A DNA stretch of 64,000 nucleotides. Origin: Pseudomonas citri. Lineage in GTDB: Bacteria > Pseudomonadota > Gammaproteobacteria > Pseudomonadales > Pseudomonadaceae. How positions within the stretch are numbered: position 1 is the stretch's first letter; each line of letters opens with the position of its first letter. Positions 27,866-36,182 of this stretch are shown here, in pieces. The notes beneath the pieces are model-generated. The model had not been told where the DNA came from, did no database searches, and was given only the letters and a program-made list of their open reading frames with translations. The DNA lies in NCBI RefSeq assembly GCF_025336485.1, contig NZ_JAODAB010000005.1, forward strand, positions 248,001 through 312,000, read 5' to 3'. Made by a program: the position numbers and the translations under genes.

Positions 27866-29554
27866 ATGCAGCCTGATTTCTGGAATGACAAACGCCCAGC
27901 CGGCGTTCCCCTGGGTATCGACCTGGGGGCCTACAAGTCGGTCGTCGAGGTGTTCGAGCGTTCCTGTAAGAAGTTTGCCGACCGTCCGGCGTTCAGCAAC
28001 ATGGGGGTGACCCTCACCTACGCCGAGCTCGAGCGCTACAGCGCCGCTTTCGCCGGCTACCTGCAAGTCCATACCGACCTGGCGCCGGGTGATCGTATCG
28101 CCGTGCAGATGCCCAACGTCCTGCAATACCCGATCGCCGTGTTCGGCGCCTTGCGCGCCGGGCTGATCGTGGTCAACACCAACCCGCTGTACACGCCGCG
28201 GGAAATGCGTCACCAGTTCAAGGACTCCGGTGCCCGGGCGCTGGTGTACCTGAACATGTTCGGGCAGAAAGTCCAGGAGGTATTGCCCGATACCGACCTG
28301 CAATACCTGATCGAGGCGAAGATGGGCGACCTGATGCCTGCTGCCAAGGGCTGGCTGGTCAACACGGTGGTCAGCAAGGTCAAGAAGATGGTCCCGGACT
28401 ATTCGTTGCCCCAGGCCGTTGCCTTCAAGAGCGCCTTGCGCCTGGGCGGCGGCCAGGACATCAAGCCATTGCAAACCAGCCTCGACGATATTGCGGTGTT
28501 GCAGTACACCGGCGGCACTACCGGGTTGGCCAAGGGCGCGATGCTGACCCATGGCAACCTGGTGGCCAACATGCAACAGGTCCGTGCCTGCCTGGGGCAG
28601 TTCGGCAACGATGGCCAGCCGCTGATGCGCGAGGGCCAGGAGATCATGATCGCGCCGCTGCCGCTGTACCACGTCTATGCCTTCACGGCCAATTGCATGG
28701 GCATGATGGTGACCGGTAACCACAACGTGCTGATCACCAACCCACGGGACATCGGCGGCTTCATCAAGGAGCTCAAGAACTGGCGTTTCTCGGCGTTGCT
28801 GGGGCTCAACACGCTGTTCGTGGCCTTGATGGACCATCCGGATTTCAAGACCCTGGACTTTTCCAATCTCAAGGTCACCAATTCGGGCGGTACCGCACTG
28901 ATCAAGGCGACCGCCGAGCGCTGGGAGCAACTGACCGGTTGCAGCATTACCGAAGGCTACGGCCTGACCGAAACGTCGCCGGTGGCGTGTGCCAACCCCT
29001 ACGGCGGCAAGTCCCGGCTGGGCTCCGTGGGGATTCCCGTCCCCGGCACGCTGGTGAAGGTGATCGACGACAGTGGCGCCGAACAGCCCCTGGGAGAGCG
29101 CGGCGAATTGTGCATCAAGGGCCCGCAGATCATGAAAGGCTACTGGAACAAACCCGAGGCCACTGCCGAAGTGCTGGACAGTGAGGGCTGGTTCAAGTCT
29201 GGCGACATCGGGGTGATCGATCCGGACGGTTTCGTGCGCATCGTCGACCGCAAGAAGGACATGATCATCGTCTCGGGCTTCAATGTGTACCCCAACGAGA
29301 TCGAAGACGTGGTGATGGCCCATCCGAAAGTCGCCAACTGCGCGGTGATCGGCGTTCCGGACGAGCGTTCGGGGGAGGCAGTGAAACTGTTCGTGGTGGC
29401 GCGCGAGACCGGGGTCAGCCTGGAAGAGCTCAAGGCCTACTGCAAGGAGAACTTCACCGGCTACAAGGTCCCCAAGCACATCGTGCTCAGGGACTCATTG
29501 CCGATGACGCCGGTGGGCAAGATCCTGCGGCGGGAGTTGCGGGATATCGCCTGA
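27866..29554 (+). CDS. fadD2: Long-chain fatty acid-CoA ligase FadD2
   Basis: Activates fatty acids to acyl-CoA via an acyl-adenylate. It has 562 residues. The ATP/AMP signature is YTGGTTGLAKGAMLTH, followed by ITEGYGLTETSPVA and the hinge region IVDRKKDMIIVSGFNVYPNEIED. The C-terminal catalytic Lys is in TPVGKILRRELRD. ATG 27866 is preceded by AGAGGA, and an AAAAACAA motif abuts the start. It is paired with fadD1 300 bp downstream, the usual tandem in Pseudomonas; by synteny this is the copy next to the hydrolase, FadD2. Confidence 0.94.
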   Translation: MQPDFWNDKRPAGVPLGIDLGAYKSVVEVFERSCKKFADRPAFSNMGVTLTYAELERYSAAFAGYLQVHTDLAPGDRIAVQMPNVLQYPIAVFGALRAGLIVVNTNPLYTPREMRHQFKDSGARALVYLNMFGQKVQEVLPDTDLQYLIEAKMGDLMPAAKGWLVNTVVSKVKKMVPDYSLPQAVAFKSALRLGGGQDIKPLQTSLDDIAVLQYTGGTTGLAKGAMLTHGNLVANMQQVRACLGQFGNDGQPLMREGQEIMIAPLPLYHVYAFTANCMGMMVTGNHNVLITNPRDIGGFIKELKNWRFSALLGLNTLFVALMDHPDFKTLDFSNLKVTNSGGTALIKATAERWEQLTGCSITEGYGLTETSPVACANPYGGKSRLGSVGIPVPGTLVKVIDDSGAEQPLGERGELCIKGPQIMKGYWNKPEATAEVLDSEGWFKSGDIGVIDPDGFVRIVDRKKDMIIVSGFNVYPNEIEDVVMAHPKVANCAVIGVPDERSGEAVKLFVVARETGVSLEELKAYCKENFTGYKVPKHIVLRDSLPMTPVGKILRRELRDIA

Positions 29555-29572
29555 CGGCTTACAGAAAACCTG

Positions 29573-29608
29573 ATGTGGAAGCGAATAAGCCCGCTTCCAC
29601 ATTTTTTG
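29573..29608 (+). terminator. Rho-independent terminator after fadD2
   Basis: ATGTGGAAGCG pairs with CGCTTCCACAT and is followed by T6. It suggests that fadD2 and fadD1 are mostly separate transcripts. Confidence 0.9.
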
Positions 29609-29852
29609 TCTATTCAGGGCGATCCAACAAGGTTTAGATTTTTTACTCTAAAAATGACTTTGAAACTGTCCTGAGTCGTGTTCATGACTGTAGGGGCCAA
29701 TTTTGGCTCTAGTCGACCCTTGGCAAAGCTGCTACTCTCGGCGCGCTTTGTGACTTCCCGGCCTTGATCCAAGCCGGATTCACCCATAAACACACCAATA
29801 ATAATCGCATCAAATGCGGTGAGAATTCGCGTTGCCGAGGAGGGGGGCTTCC

Positions 29853-31544
29853 ATGATCGAAGACTTTTGGAAGGATAAGTACCCAGCTGGGATTGCTGCC
29901 GACATCAATCCAGATGAGTATCCGAATATTCAGGCGGTGTTGAAGCAATCCTGCCAACGCTTTGCCAACAAGCCGGCATTCAGCAACCTCGGCAAGACGC
30001 TCACCTACGGTGAACTCTACGAATTGTCCGGTGCCTTTGCCGCGTATCTGCAACAGCATACCGATTTGCAGCCGGGCGATCGAATCGCCGTGCAGTTGCC
30101 CAACGTTCTCCAGTACCCGGTGGCCGTCTTTGGTGCTATCCGTGCCGGGCTCATCGTGGTCAATACCAACCCGCTGTACACCGCGCGGGAAATGGAGCAC
30201 CAGTTCAACGACTCCGGCGCCAAGGCACTGGTGTGCCTGGCGAACATGGCGCACCTGGCCGAGGCCGTGGTCCCCAAGACGAGCGTCAAGCACGTTATCG
30301 TCACGGAAGTCGCCGACCTGCTGCCGCCGCTCAAGCGCCTGTTGATCAACAGCGTGATCAAGTATGTCAAGAAAATGGTCCCGGCCTATCACTTGCCCAA
30401 GGCCATCAAGTTCAATGATGTATTGAGCAAGGGGCGCGGCCAGCCTGTGGCCGAAGCCAACCCCACCAGCGACGACGTGGCTGTGTTGCAATACACCGGT
30501 GGTACCACCGGCGTGGCCAAGGGCGCGATGCTCAGCCACCGCAACCTGGTGGCGAACATGCTGCAATGCAAGGCGCTGATGGGCTCCAACCTCAATGAAG
30601 GTTGCGAAGTGCTGATCACGCCGCTGCCGCTGTACCACATCTATGCCTTTACCTTCCATTGCATGGCGATGATGCTGATCGGTAACCACAACATCCTGAT
30701 CAGCAACCCCCGCGACCTCTCGGCGATGGTCAAGGAGCTGTCGAAGTGGAAGTTCAGCGGTTTCGTCGGCCTCAATACCCTGTTCGTGGCCCTGTGCAAC
30801 AACGAAGCCTTCCGCAAGCTGGATTTCTCGGCACTGAAAGTGACCCTGTCCGGCGGCATGGCTCTGCAATTGGCGGCGGCTGAACGCTGGAAAGCGGTCA
30901 CCGGTTGCCCGATCTGCGAAGGCTACGGTATGACGGAGACCAGCCCGGTCGCCTCCGTCAACCCGATCCAGAATATCCAGATCGGCACCATTGGCATTCC
31001 GGTCCCGTCCACGTTGTGCAAGGTGATCAACGACGCGGGCGTCGAACAGCCGCTGGGCGAAATCGGCGAGCTGTGCGTGAAAGGCCCGCAGGTCATGAAG
31101 GGCTACTGGCAACGCCAGGAAGCCACCGACGAGATCCTCGACAGCGAAGGCTGGCTCAGGACCGGCGACATCGCGCTGATCCAGCCGGACGGTTACATGC
31201 GCATCGTCGACCGTAAGAAAGACATGATCCTGATCTCGGGTTTCAACGTGTACCCCAACGAGTTGGAAGACGTACTGGCAACCTTGCCGGGCGTGCTGCA
31301 ATGCGCGGCTATCGGCATTCCGGACGAAAAATCCGGTGAGGCGATCAAGATCTTCATCGTTGCCCGACCGGGTGTCACGCTGACCAAGGAACAGGTGATG
31401 GAGCACATGCGCGCCAACGTCACCGGCTACAAGGTGCCCAAGGCCGTGGAGTTCCGCGACGCCTTGCCGACCACCAACGTCGGCAAGATCCTGCGGCGGG
31501 AGTTGCGCGATGCAGAGCTCAAGAAGTTGGGCGTGAAGAAGTAA
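29853..31544 (+). CDS. fadD1: Long-chain fatty acid-CoA ligase FadD1
   Basis: Second acyl-CoA synthetase, 563 residues and clearly paralogous to FadD2. It shares the N-terminal block (FWKDKYPAGI versus FWNDKRPAGV), YTGGTTGVAKGAMLSH, YGMTETSPVASV, LISGFNVYPNELED and NVGKILRRELRDAELKK. ATG 29853 has GAGGAGG upstream; the longer frame from 29832 is less likely. In pseudomonads the two differ in chain-length preference, FadD1 favouring long chains. Confidence 0.95.
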   Translation: MIEDFWKDKYPAGIAADINPDEYPNIQAVLKQSCQRFANKPAFSNLGKTLTYGELYELSGAFAAYLQQHTDLQPGDRIAVQLPNVLQYPVAVFGAIRAGLIVVNTNPLYTAREMEHQFNDSGAKALVCLANMAHLAEAVVPKTSVKHVIVTEVADLLPPLKRLLINSVIKYVKKMVPAYHLPKAIKFNDVLSKGRGQPVAEANPTSDDVAVLQYTGGTTGVAKGAMLSHRNLVANMLQCKALMGSNLNEGCEVLITPLPLYHIYAFTFHCMAMMLIGNHNILISNPRDLSAMVKELSKWKFSGFVGLNTLFVALCNNEAFRKLDFSALKVTLSGGMALQLAAAERWKAVTGCPICEGYGMTETSPVASVNPIQNIQIGTIGIPVPSTLCKVINDAGVEQPLGEIGELCVKGPQVMKGYWQRQEATDEILDSEGWLRTGDIALIQPDGYMRIVDRKKDMILISGFNVYPNELEDVLATLPGVLQCAAIGIPDEKSGEAIKIFIVARPGVTLTKEQVMEHMRANVTGYKVPKAVEFRDALPTTNVGKILRRELRDAELKKLGVKK

Positions 31545-31554
31545 GGCCGCCGTC

Positions 31555-31586
31555 AACAATAGCCCCGCTGATGCGGGGCTATTGTT
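31555..31586. terminator. Strong 14-bp hairpin after fadD1
   Basis: AACAATAGCCCCGC and GCGGGGCTATTGTT flank a TGAT loop. The arms are perfect and a short T-containing tail closes the right arm. It is a likely terminator, possibly bidirectional. Confidence 0.85.
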
Positions 31587-31610
31587 AGGCGACGGTCGCA
31601 GAGAAGCTTT

Positions 31611-31640
31611 TGTGGCGAGGGAGCAAGCCCCCTCGCCACA
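31611..31640. repeat. Second-family REP palindrome
   Basis: TGTGGCGAGGG / CCCTCGCCACA around GAGCAAGC. It belongs to a different REP family from the GTGGGAGC units; the family recurs at 42998 and 51865. Confidence 0.88.
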
Positions 31641-31666
31641 GGGAAACTCTGCTATGGGATGATCGA

Positions 31667-32044
31667 CTACAACCGAAATTGCGCAAAATTCAGGTTGGTA
31701 CCACCCGGTCGCATGTCTTGCAGGTACGAATCCTTGTCGGCACTCAGCTCCAGGCTCAGGGCGGCCTTGCGCTTGCCCTGGTTGCGCACTTCCAGGCCTT
31801 CCATTTTTTCCCGCAGGAATACGGTCGGTACTTTCAAGTGCAGCAGCTCATCGGTGGCCGGGGTGTGCAGCAGCAGGTGGATCCATTCGTACTGACCGAT
31901 GGCCAGGCGTGTCACCGGGATGTTGAACCAGAAGATGTTGCGGTTGCGGTTCAATTCGCTGAAGTGACAGTTGTTGACGCCCAGTACGGCGCCGCCCAGT
32001 TCCTGGTTCCTGCGAGCGATGGCCTGCTTCTTATCGAGTTTCAT
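31667..32044 (-). CDS. Conserved hypothetical protein, 125 residues
   Basis: Not recognised. It is a soluble protein with a basic start (MKLDKKQAIARRNQELGG), an aromatic central part (NIFWFNIPVTRLAIGQYEWIHLLLH) and a basic C-terminal half (KRKAALSLELSADKDSY). Codon use matches its neighbours, and the frame keeps a sensible amino-acid composition throughout. It lies alone between fadD1 and the divergent BrkB-family gene. Confidence 0.7.
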   Translation of the reverse strand: MKLDKKQAIARRNQELGGAVLGVNNCHFSELNRNRNIFWFNIPVTRLAIGQYEWIHLLLHTPATDELLHLKVPTVFLREKMEGLEVRNQGKRKAALSLELSADKDSYLQDMRPGGTNLNFAQFRL

Positions 32045-32280
32045 AACGTTCCTACGAGATTAAAGCTTCGGGCCGTAGCCTGAATGCGTGGGGCATTCTC
32101 GGCGGTTGCCGGGTAAACATAAAGCCCCACCGGTGCGAAGAATGAAACTTGCGTTGTGGGGCATCGGTCAATTCTGCGTCGGGATGAGATTGTCCCAAAG
32201 TCGCCAAACAGGCTACTTTGAGGTAAAAAACGCCCCTTGAGTCGCCACGCGACCCTTTATTGCGGCGAAAGGAGACGCTC

Positions 32281-33255
32281 ATGATATTTCCGGACATGAA
32301 AGGCTTGTCCTTGCATCGTGTGATACTGCGCACGGTGACTGAGTTTCTCGCCGACGAAATGTCGACCTACGCCTCGGCATTGGCCTACCAGATGCTGTTT
32401 TCGCTGTTTCCCTTCATCCTCTTCCTGATTGCGCTGATCGGCTTCTTGCACCTGCCGGATTTCTTCTCCTGGCTGCGCCTGCAATCGGAACTGGTGCTGC
32501 CGCCCCAGGCCCTGGAACAGGTCAACCCGGTGATCGACCAGCTCCAGCAATCCAAGGGCGGGTTGTTGTCGGTGGGTATCGTCATCGCGTTATGGACCGC
32601 CTCGGCGGGGGTGCGCTTGATGATGAGCGCTATGAACGCGGCCTACGATGTGGTCGAGGGGCGTCCGGCCTGGAAACGCTTTCCGCTGTCGATTTTCTAC
32701 ACGGTCGGCATTGCCGGCATGTTGCTGGCGGCTGCGGCGCTGATGGTCCTCGGGCCCCAGGTGATGGGCTGGATCGCGGCCCAGGTCGGGCTGGAGGAGT
32801 TCATCGTCACGCTCTGGACCGTGCTACGGTGGCCGGTGATCGTGATCCTGATGATGGTGGCGGTGGCGCTGATCTACTACGTGATGCCCGATGTGAAGCA
32901 GGAGTTTCGCTTCATCACGCCGGGCTCGGTGCTGGCGGTGGTGGTGTGGATCATCGCCTCCCTGGGCTTCGCCTTCTACGTCAGGACCTTTGCCAACTAC
33001 AACGCCATGTACGGCAGCATCGGCGCAATTATCGTGCTGTTGCTGTATTTCTATATTTCGGCGGCGGTGCTGTTACTGGGGGCGGAGATGAATGCGGTGA
33101 TCGAGCACATGTCCACCGAGGGCAAGGATCGCGGTGAGAAAGTCCCTGGCGAAAAGGCGGTTGGTGATAGTTGGAAACATCATGTGTCTGGACTGGGGCG
33201 CGATCACTCCATCAAACCGGACACCGACCCGAATACGGAAGAAGCCCGACCATGA
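32281..33255 (+). CDS. YihY/BrkB-family inner-membrane protein
   Basis: Multi-pass membrane protein of 324 residues, once misassigned as RNase BN. The family motif [26 protein letters not shown] is near residue 30. Further segments are [46 protein letters not shown] and [27 protein letters not shown]. The C-terminal tail of about 40 residues is hydrophilic. AGGAG precedes ATG 32281. Its stop overlaps the def start (ATGA), so the two are coupled. The function of the family is unclear. Confidence 0.92.
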   Translation: MIFPDMKGLSLHRVILRTVTEFLADEMSTYASALAYQMLFSLFPFILFLIALIGFLHLPDFFSWLRLQSELVLPPQALEQVNPVIDQLQQSKGGLLSVGIVIALWTASAGVRLMMSAMNAAYDVVEGRPAWKRFPLSIFYTVGIAGMLLAAAALMVLGPQVMGWIAAQVGLEEFIVTLWTVLRWPVIVILMMVAVALIYYVMPDVKQEFRFITPGSVLAVVVWIIASLGFAFYVRTFANYNAMYGSIGAIIVLLLYFYISAAVLLLGAEMNAVIEHMSTEGKDRGEKVPGEKAVGDSWKHHVSGLGRDHSIKPDTDPNTEEARP

Positions 33256-33791
33256 TCCGTGAAATCCTGAAAATGGGCGATGAACGCCTGCTGCGCATCG
33301 CCCCGCCAGTGCCTGCCGAGATGTTCGACAGTCCGCAGTTGTGGCAACTGATCGACGACATGTTCCAGACCATGGAGAGCGTCGGCGGTGTCGGCCTGGC
33401 AGCCCCGCAGATCGGTGTGGACCTGCAGTTGGTGATCTTCGGTTTCGACCACAGTGAGCGTTACCCGGACGCCGAGGCAGTGCCCCAGACCATCCTGATC
33501 AACCCGCTGATCACTCCGTTGAGTCCCACGATGGAAGAGGGTTTCGAAGGCTGCCTCTCGGTGCCCGGTCTGCGCGGGGCGGTCGAGCGCTACCAGCACA
33601 TCCGCTATGAAGGCTTCGATCCGAAGGGCCAGCCCATCGTGCGCAGCGCCTCGGGTTTCCATGCGCGGGTGGTGCAGCACGAGTGCGATCACTTGATCGG
33701 GCGCTTGTACCCGTCGCGTATCAGCGATTTCAGCAAGTTCGGGTTCACCGAGGTGATGTTTCCCAATCTGGATCCCGCTGCCGACGATTGA
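33252..33791 (+). CDS. def: Peptide deformylase (second copy type)
   Basis: Removes the N-formyl group from nascent proteins. It has 179 residues. All three family motifs are present: [26 protein letters not shown] (metal Cys) and [15 protein letters not shown] (HExxH-type, here HECDH). It overlaps the upstream BrkB-family gene by 4 bp, unlike the housekeeping copy, which sits with fmt near the origin in pseudomonads. This is therefore probably the accessory deformylase. Confidence 0.93.
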   Translation: MIREILKMGDERLLRIAPPVPAEMFDSPQLWQLIDDMFQTMESVGGVGLAAPQIGVDLQLVIFGFDHSERYPDAEAVPQTILINPLITPLSPTMEEGFEGCLSVPGLRGAVERYQHIRYEGFDPKGQPIVRSASGFHARVVQHECDHLIGRLYPSRISDFSKFGFTEVMFPNLDPAADD

Positions 33792-33820
33792 TAACCCGGC
33801 CACAGTGGGCCGTGGTGATC

Positions 33821-34237
33821 TCAGGATCGTGCCGGTAACCCCATCGCAATCATCGGTTTGCTACGGGCGTAACGGCTCAGCCGCTCGGCCATGGCGTAGG
33901 GCAGTTCCGGGTCGAAGCTGAAACCACGCCGTTCGTAAAAAACGCGAAGATCCGGGTGGCAGAACAGCCAGACCGGCTCGTCCACGCCTTTCACCGCTTC
34001 AGCGATCAACCGTGCGGCGATGCCTTGCGAGCGCAGCGCCGGGTCGACAAACAACCCCGTCAGCCAATGCCCGCCCGACACCGGCCGCAGGCACAGGGCG
34101 GCGACGATTTCATCCTGCCGCGCGACCCACAGCTGCGCATCGCGCACGGCTTTCATCGAGGATTGGTGGGTGCGATAGAACTTGTTCATCAGCGGCCACA
34201 AGGGGGTGTCGAGTAGGGCGTAGCGGGTGTCGGGCAT
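33821..34237 (-). CDS. GNAT-family N-acetyltransferase
   Basis: Acetyl-CoA-dependent acyltransferase of 138 residues from the chosen start. The A-motif LTGLFVDPALRSQGIAARLIAEAV binds the pyrophosphate, and FCHPDLRVFYERRGFSF is the B-motif region. The open frame extends upstream to 34336, but that part would overlap gntR and reads as low-complexity, so I prefer ATG 34237. The substrate is unknown. Confidence 0.82.
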   Translation of the reverse strand: MPDTRYALLDTPLWPLMNKFYRTHQSSMKAVRDAQLWVARQDEIVAALCLRPVSGGHWLTGLFVDPALRSQGIAARLIAEAVKGVDEPVWLFCHPDLRVFYERRGFSFDPELPYAMAERLSRYARSKPMIAMGLPARS

Positions 34238-34307
34238 GGCAGCGGGCAATGGCAGTGAGTGAAGGGCGATTGTAAAAGAACCGGCTCGGGCGGGGGATAA
34301 GGCCGGT

Positions 34308-35339
34308 TCAGGTGCTTTCGCGTACCTTGAGCTCAAAGCCCATATCCACCACCGGTTGCGCGATGCGGTTGCCGGCCATCAGCGTCAGCATCTGCTCGGC
34401 GGCGCGGCGGCCAATCGCTTCGCGTGGTGTGCTGATACTGCTCAGGCGCGGCACCATGTGGGCCGAGGCGGGCAGGTCGTTGAACCCCAGGACCGAGACC
34501 TGCTCGGGGATCTTGATGCCACAGCGCAACGCCTCGAACAGGGCGCCGTGGGCGAGGTCGTCGTTGCCGAAGAAGATCGCGTCGACATCCGGGTGATTGT
34601 CCAGCAGTTGCAGGAACAATTCGCCGCCCAGGCCTACCGATGACGGGCGCGGGGTCAGCAGTTCCAGGTCCGGGTCGTACAGGCCGGCCTGTTGCAGTGC
34701 GCGTCGGAAGCCTTCGCCGCGCAGCAAGGTGCGCTGGTCCAGTTGCGCCCCGATGTAGGCCAAGCGCTTGCGCCCCTTGGAGATCAGGTGCTCGGCCGCC
34801 GTCTCGCCGGCCTTGAGCTGGGAGAAACCGACGCAATTGAGGCCCGCGCCGGGATCCAGTTCCATCATGTACACGCATGGAATATTACTGGCCTCGATCA
34901 TGCGTCGGGCGCTTTCGGTGCGGTCGAAACCGGTCAGCAGCAGGCCGCGAGGCTGATAGGCCATGTAGTTGCGCAGCAGGTCTTCTTCCTCGTCCCGGGA
35001 GTAGTGGTAGTTGCCGATTACCACTTCGAAGCCCTTGGGACGCAGCACCCGATGGATGGCTTCCAAGGTGTCGATGAACAACAGGTTGGACAGCGACGGC
35101 ACCAACACTACCACCGAATGGCTCTGGGCCGAGGCCAGGGCGCGAGCGGCAGGATTGACGACATAGTTGAGTTCCACGGCGGCCTGGCGGACTTTTTCCA
35201 CCAGTTCGGTGGCCACGGTACTGACGCCGCGCAGGGCCCGGGAGGCAGTGATGGGACTGACTCCGGCCAGGCGCGCGACTTCGTTGAGCGTAGGGCGACC
35301 AGTGGTGCGAGTATTCTTATCGTTTTTAGGGACGGTCAT
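34308..35339 (-). CDS. gntR: LacI-family repressor GntR of the gluconate regulon
   Basis: Gluconate-responsive repressor of 343 residues. The LacI helix-turn-helix is RPTLNEVARLAGVSPITASRALRG (about 15-38) with the hinge helix NPAARALASAQSHSVVVLVPS. The periplasmic-binding-protein-like core ends LSSISTPREAIGRRAAEQML. Start ATG is at 35339. It is divergent from gntK-gntP, and three identical-core operators lie in its regulon. The long open frame that continues upstream of this start is antisense to gntK/gntP and not coding. Confidence 0.96.
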   Translation of the reverse strand: MTVPKNDKNTRTTGRPTLNEVARLAGVSPITASRALRGVSTVATELVEKVRQAAVELNYVVNPAARALASAQSHSVVVLVPSLSNLLFIDTLEAIHRVLRPKGFEVVIGNYHYSRDEEEDLLRNYMAYQPRGLLLTGFDRTESARRMIEASNIPCVYMMELDPGAGLNCVGFSQLKAGETAAEHLISKGRKRLAYIGAQLDQRTLLRGEGFRRALQQAGLYDPDLELLTPRPSSVGLGGELFLQLLDNHPDVDAIFFGNDDLAHGALFEALRCGIKIPEQVSVLGFNDLPASAHMVPRLSSISTPREAIGRRAAEQMLTLMAGNRIAQPVVDMGFELKVREST

Positions 35340-35374
35340 CGGGGTGGCTTGCCAAACAAAAATCCAGGCACTAA

Positions 35375-35386
35375 GGTAGCGCTGTC
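35375..35386. promoter_or_regulatory. GntR operator 1 (gntR promoter)
   Basis: GGTAGCGCTGTC, a near-palindrome around AGCGCT, 36 bp upstream of the gntR start. Two more copies precede gntK and gntP. It implies autoregulation. Confidence 0.75.
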
Positions 35387-35525
35387 TCGACGCGGCTGCA
35401 AATGCGTGAGCGGGGTTTGCCTGATCCCCCGTCCGCGGGTGTCGTGAACGAACATGCTGCAACCACAAAAATGACAAGAAGGCGTCGGCAACTTCTGCTT
35501 TTGCTGCGGTGTCATAACTGGCAAA

Positions 35526-35537
35526 GGTAGCGCTGTC
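35526..35537. promoter_or_regulatory. GntR operator 2 (gntK promoter)
   Basis: GGTAGCGCTGTC again, 19 bp upstream of the gntK ATG, positioned to block transcription initiation or early elongation. AAAGGTAGCGCTGTCT is closely shared with operator 1. Confidence 0.8.
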
Positions 35538-35555
35538 TGCGCGCTGAGGTGTTAC

Positions 35556-36089
35556 ATGAACAATCCCATCACCGCCCTGGTCATCATGGGCGTTGCCGGT
35601 TGCGGCAAGACGTGCGTCAGCCAGGCTCTGTGCCAGTTGAGCGGCGCCACCGCCATCGAAGGCGACACGTTCCACCCTGCGGCCAACATCCAGAAGATGA
35701 GCGCCGGTATTCCCTTGGACGACGACGACCGTGCCGGCTGGCTCGACAGCCTGTGCGATGAGTTGCGCCGTGTCGACGCAGCGGGTGAGCGCCCGGTGCT
35801 GACCTGCTCGGCCCTCAAGCACAGTTACCGCGAACGCCTGCGCAGCGCCTTGCCGGGCCTGGGCTTCGTCTTCCTCGAGTTGACGCCCGAAGTGGCGGCC
35901 GACCGGGTTTCCCATCGCCCCGGCCATTTCATGCCGTCGACCCTGATCGACAGCCAGTTCGCCACTCTTCAATCCCCTGTCGGCGAGCCCCTGACCCTGG
36001 CTCTGGACGCATCCAGCCACAGTGTCGATGAACTGGCTCACCTGGCTTACGCCTGGTGGCTGGACCATGGCTTGAAGCTCGCCAGTTGA
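35556..36089 (+). CDS. gntK: Gluconokinase
   Basis: Phosphorylates gluconate to 6-phosphogluconate, feeding Edd. It has 177 residues. The P-loop is VMGVAGCGKTCVSQAL near residue 10, FHPAANIQKMSAGIPLDDDDRAGWL is the gluconate-binding segment, and TCSALKHSYRERLR with HFMPSTLIDSQFATLQ follow. The ATG at 35556 is preceded by GAGG. It shares control with gntP, 93 bp downstream. Confidence 0.96.
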   Translation: MNNPITALVIMGVAGCGKTCVSQALCQLSGATAIEGDTFHPAANIQKMSAGIPLDDDDRAGWLDSLCDELRRVDAAGERPVLTCSALKHSYRERLRSALPGLGFVFLELTPEVAADRVSHRPGHFMPSTLIDSQFATLQSPVGEPLTLALDASSHSVDELAHLAYAWWLDHGLKLAS

Positions 36090-36113
36090 ATTGCAAAAAA
36101 ATTGCGTCAGAAA

Positions 36114-36125
36114 GATAGCGCTGTC
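36114..36125. promoter_or_regulatory. GntR operator 3 (gntP promoter)
   Basis: GATAGCGCTGTC, between gntK and gntP and 58 bp before the gntP ATG. It shows that gntP has its own repressed promoter in addition to any read-through from gntK. Confidence 0.78.
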
Positions 36126-36182
36126 CCGACCGATTAAAACTAACTGCTTCAATAACAACAACAAATCAGGAGACACCCCCTC

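Noticed and set aside
27713..31559. Two long minus-strand frames antisense to fadD2 and fadD1
   Set aside because: Both are shadows. The two look alike only because fadD1 and fadD2 are paralogs.
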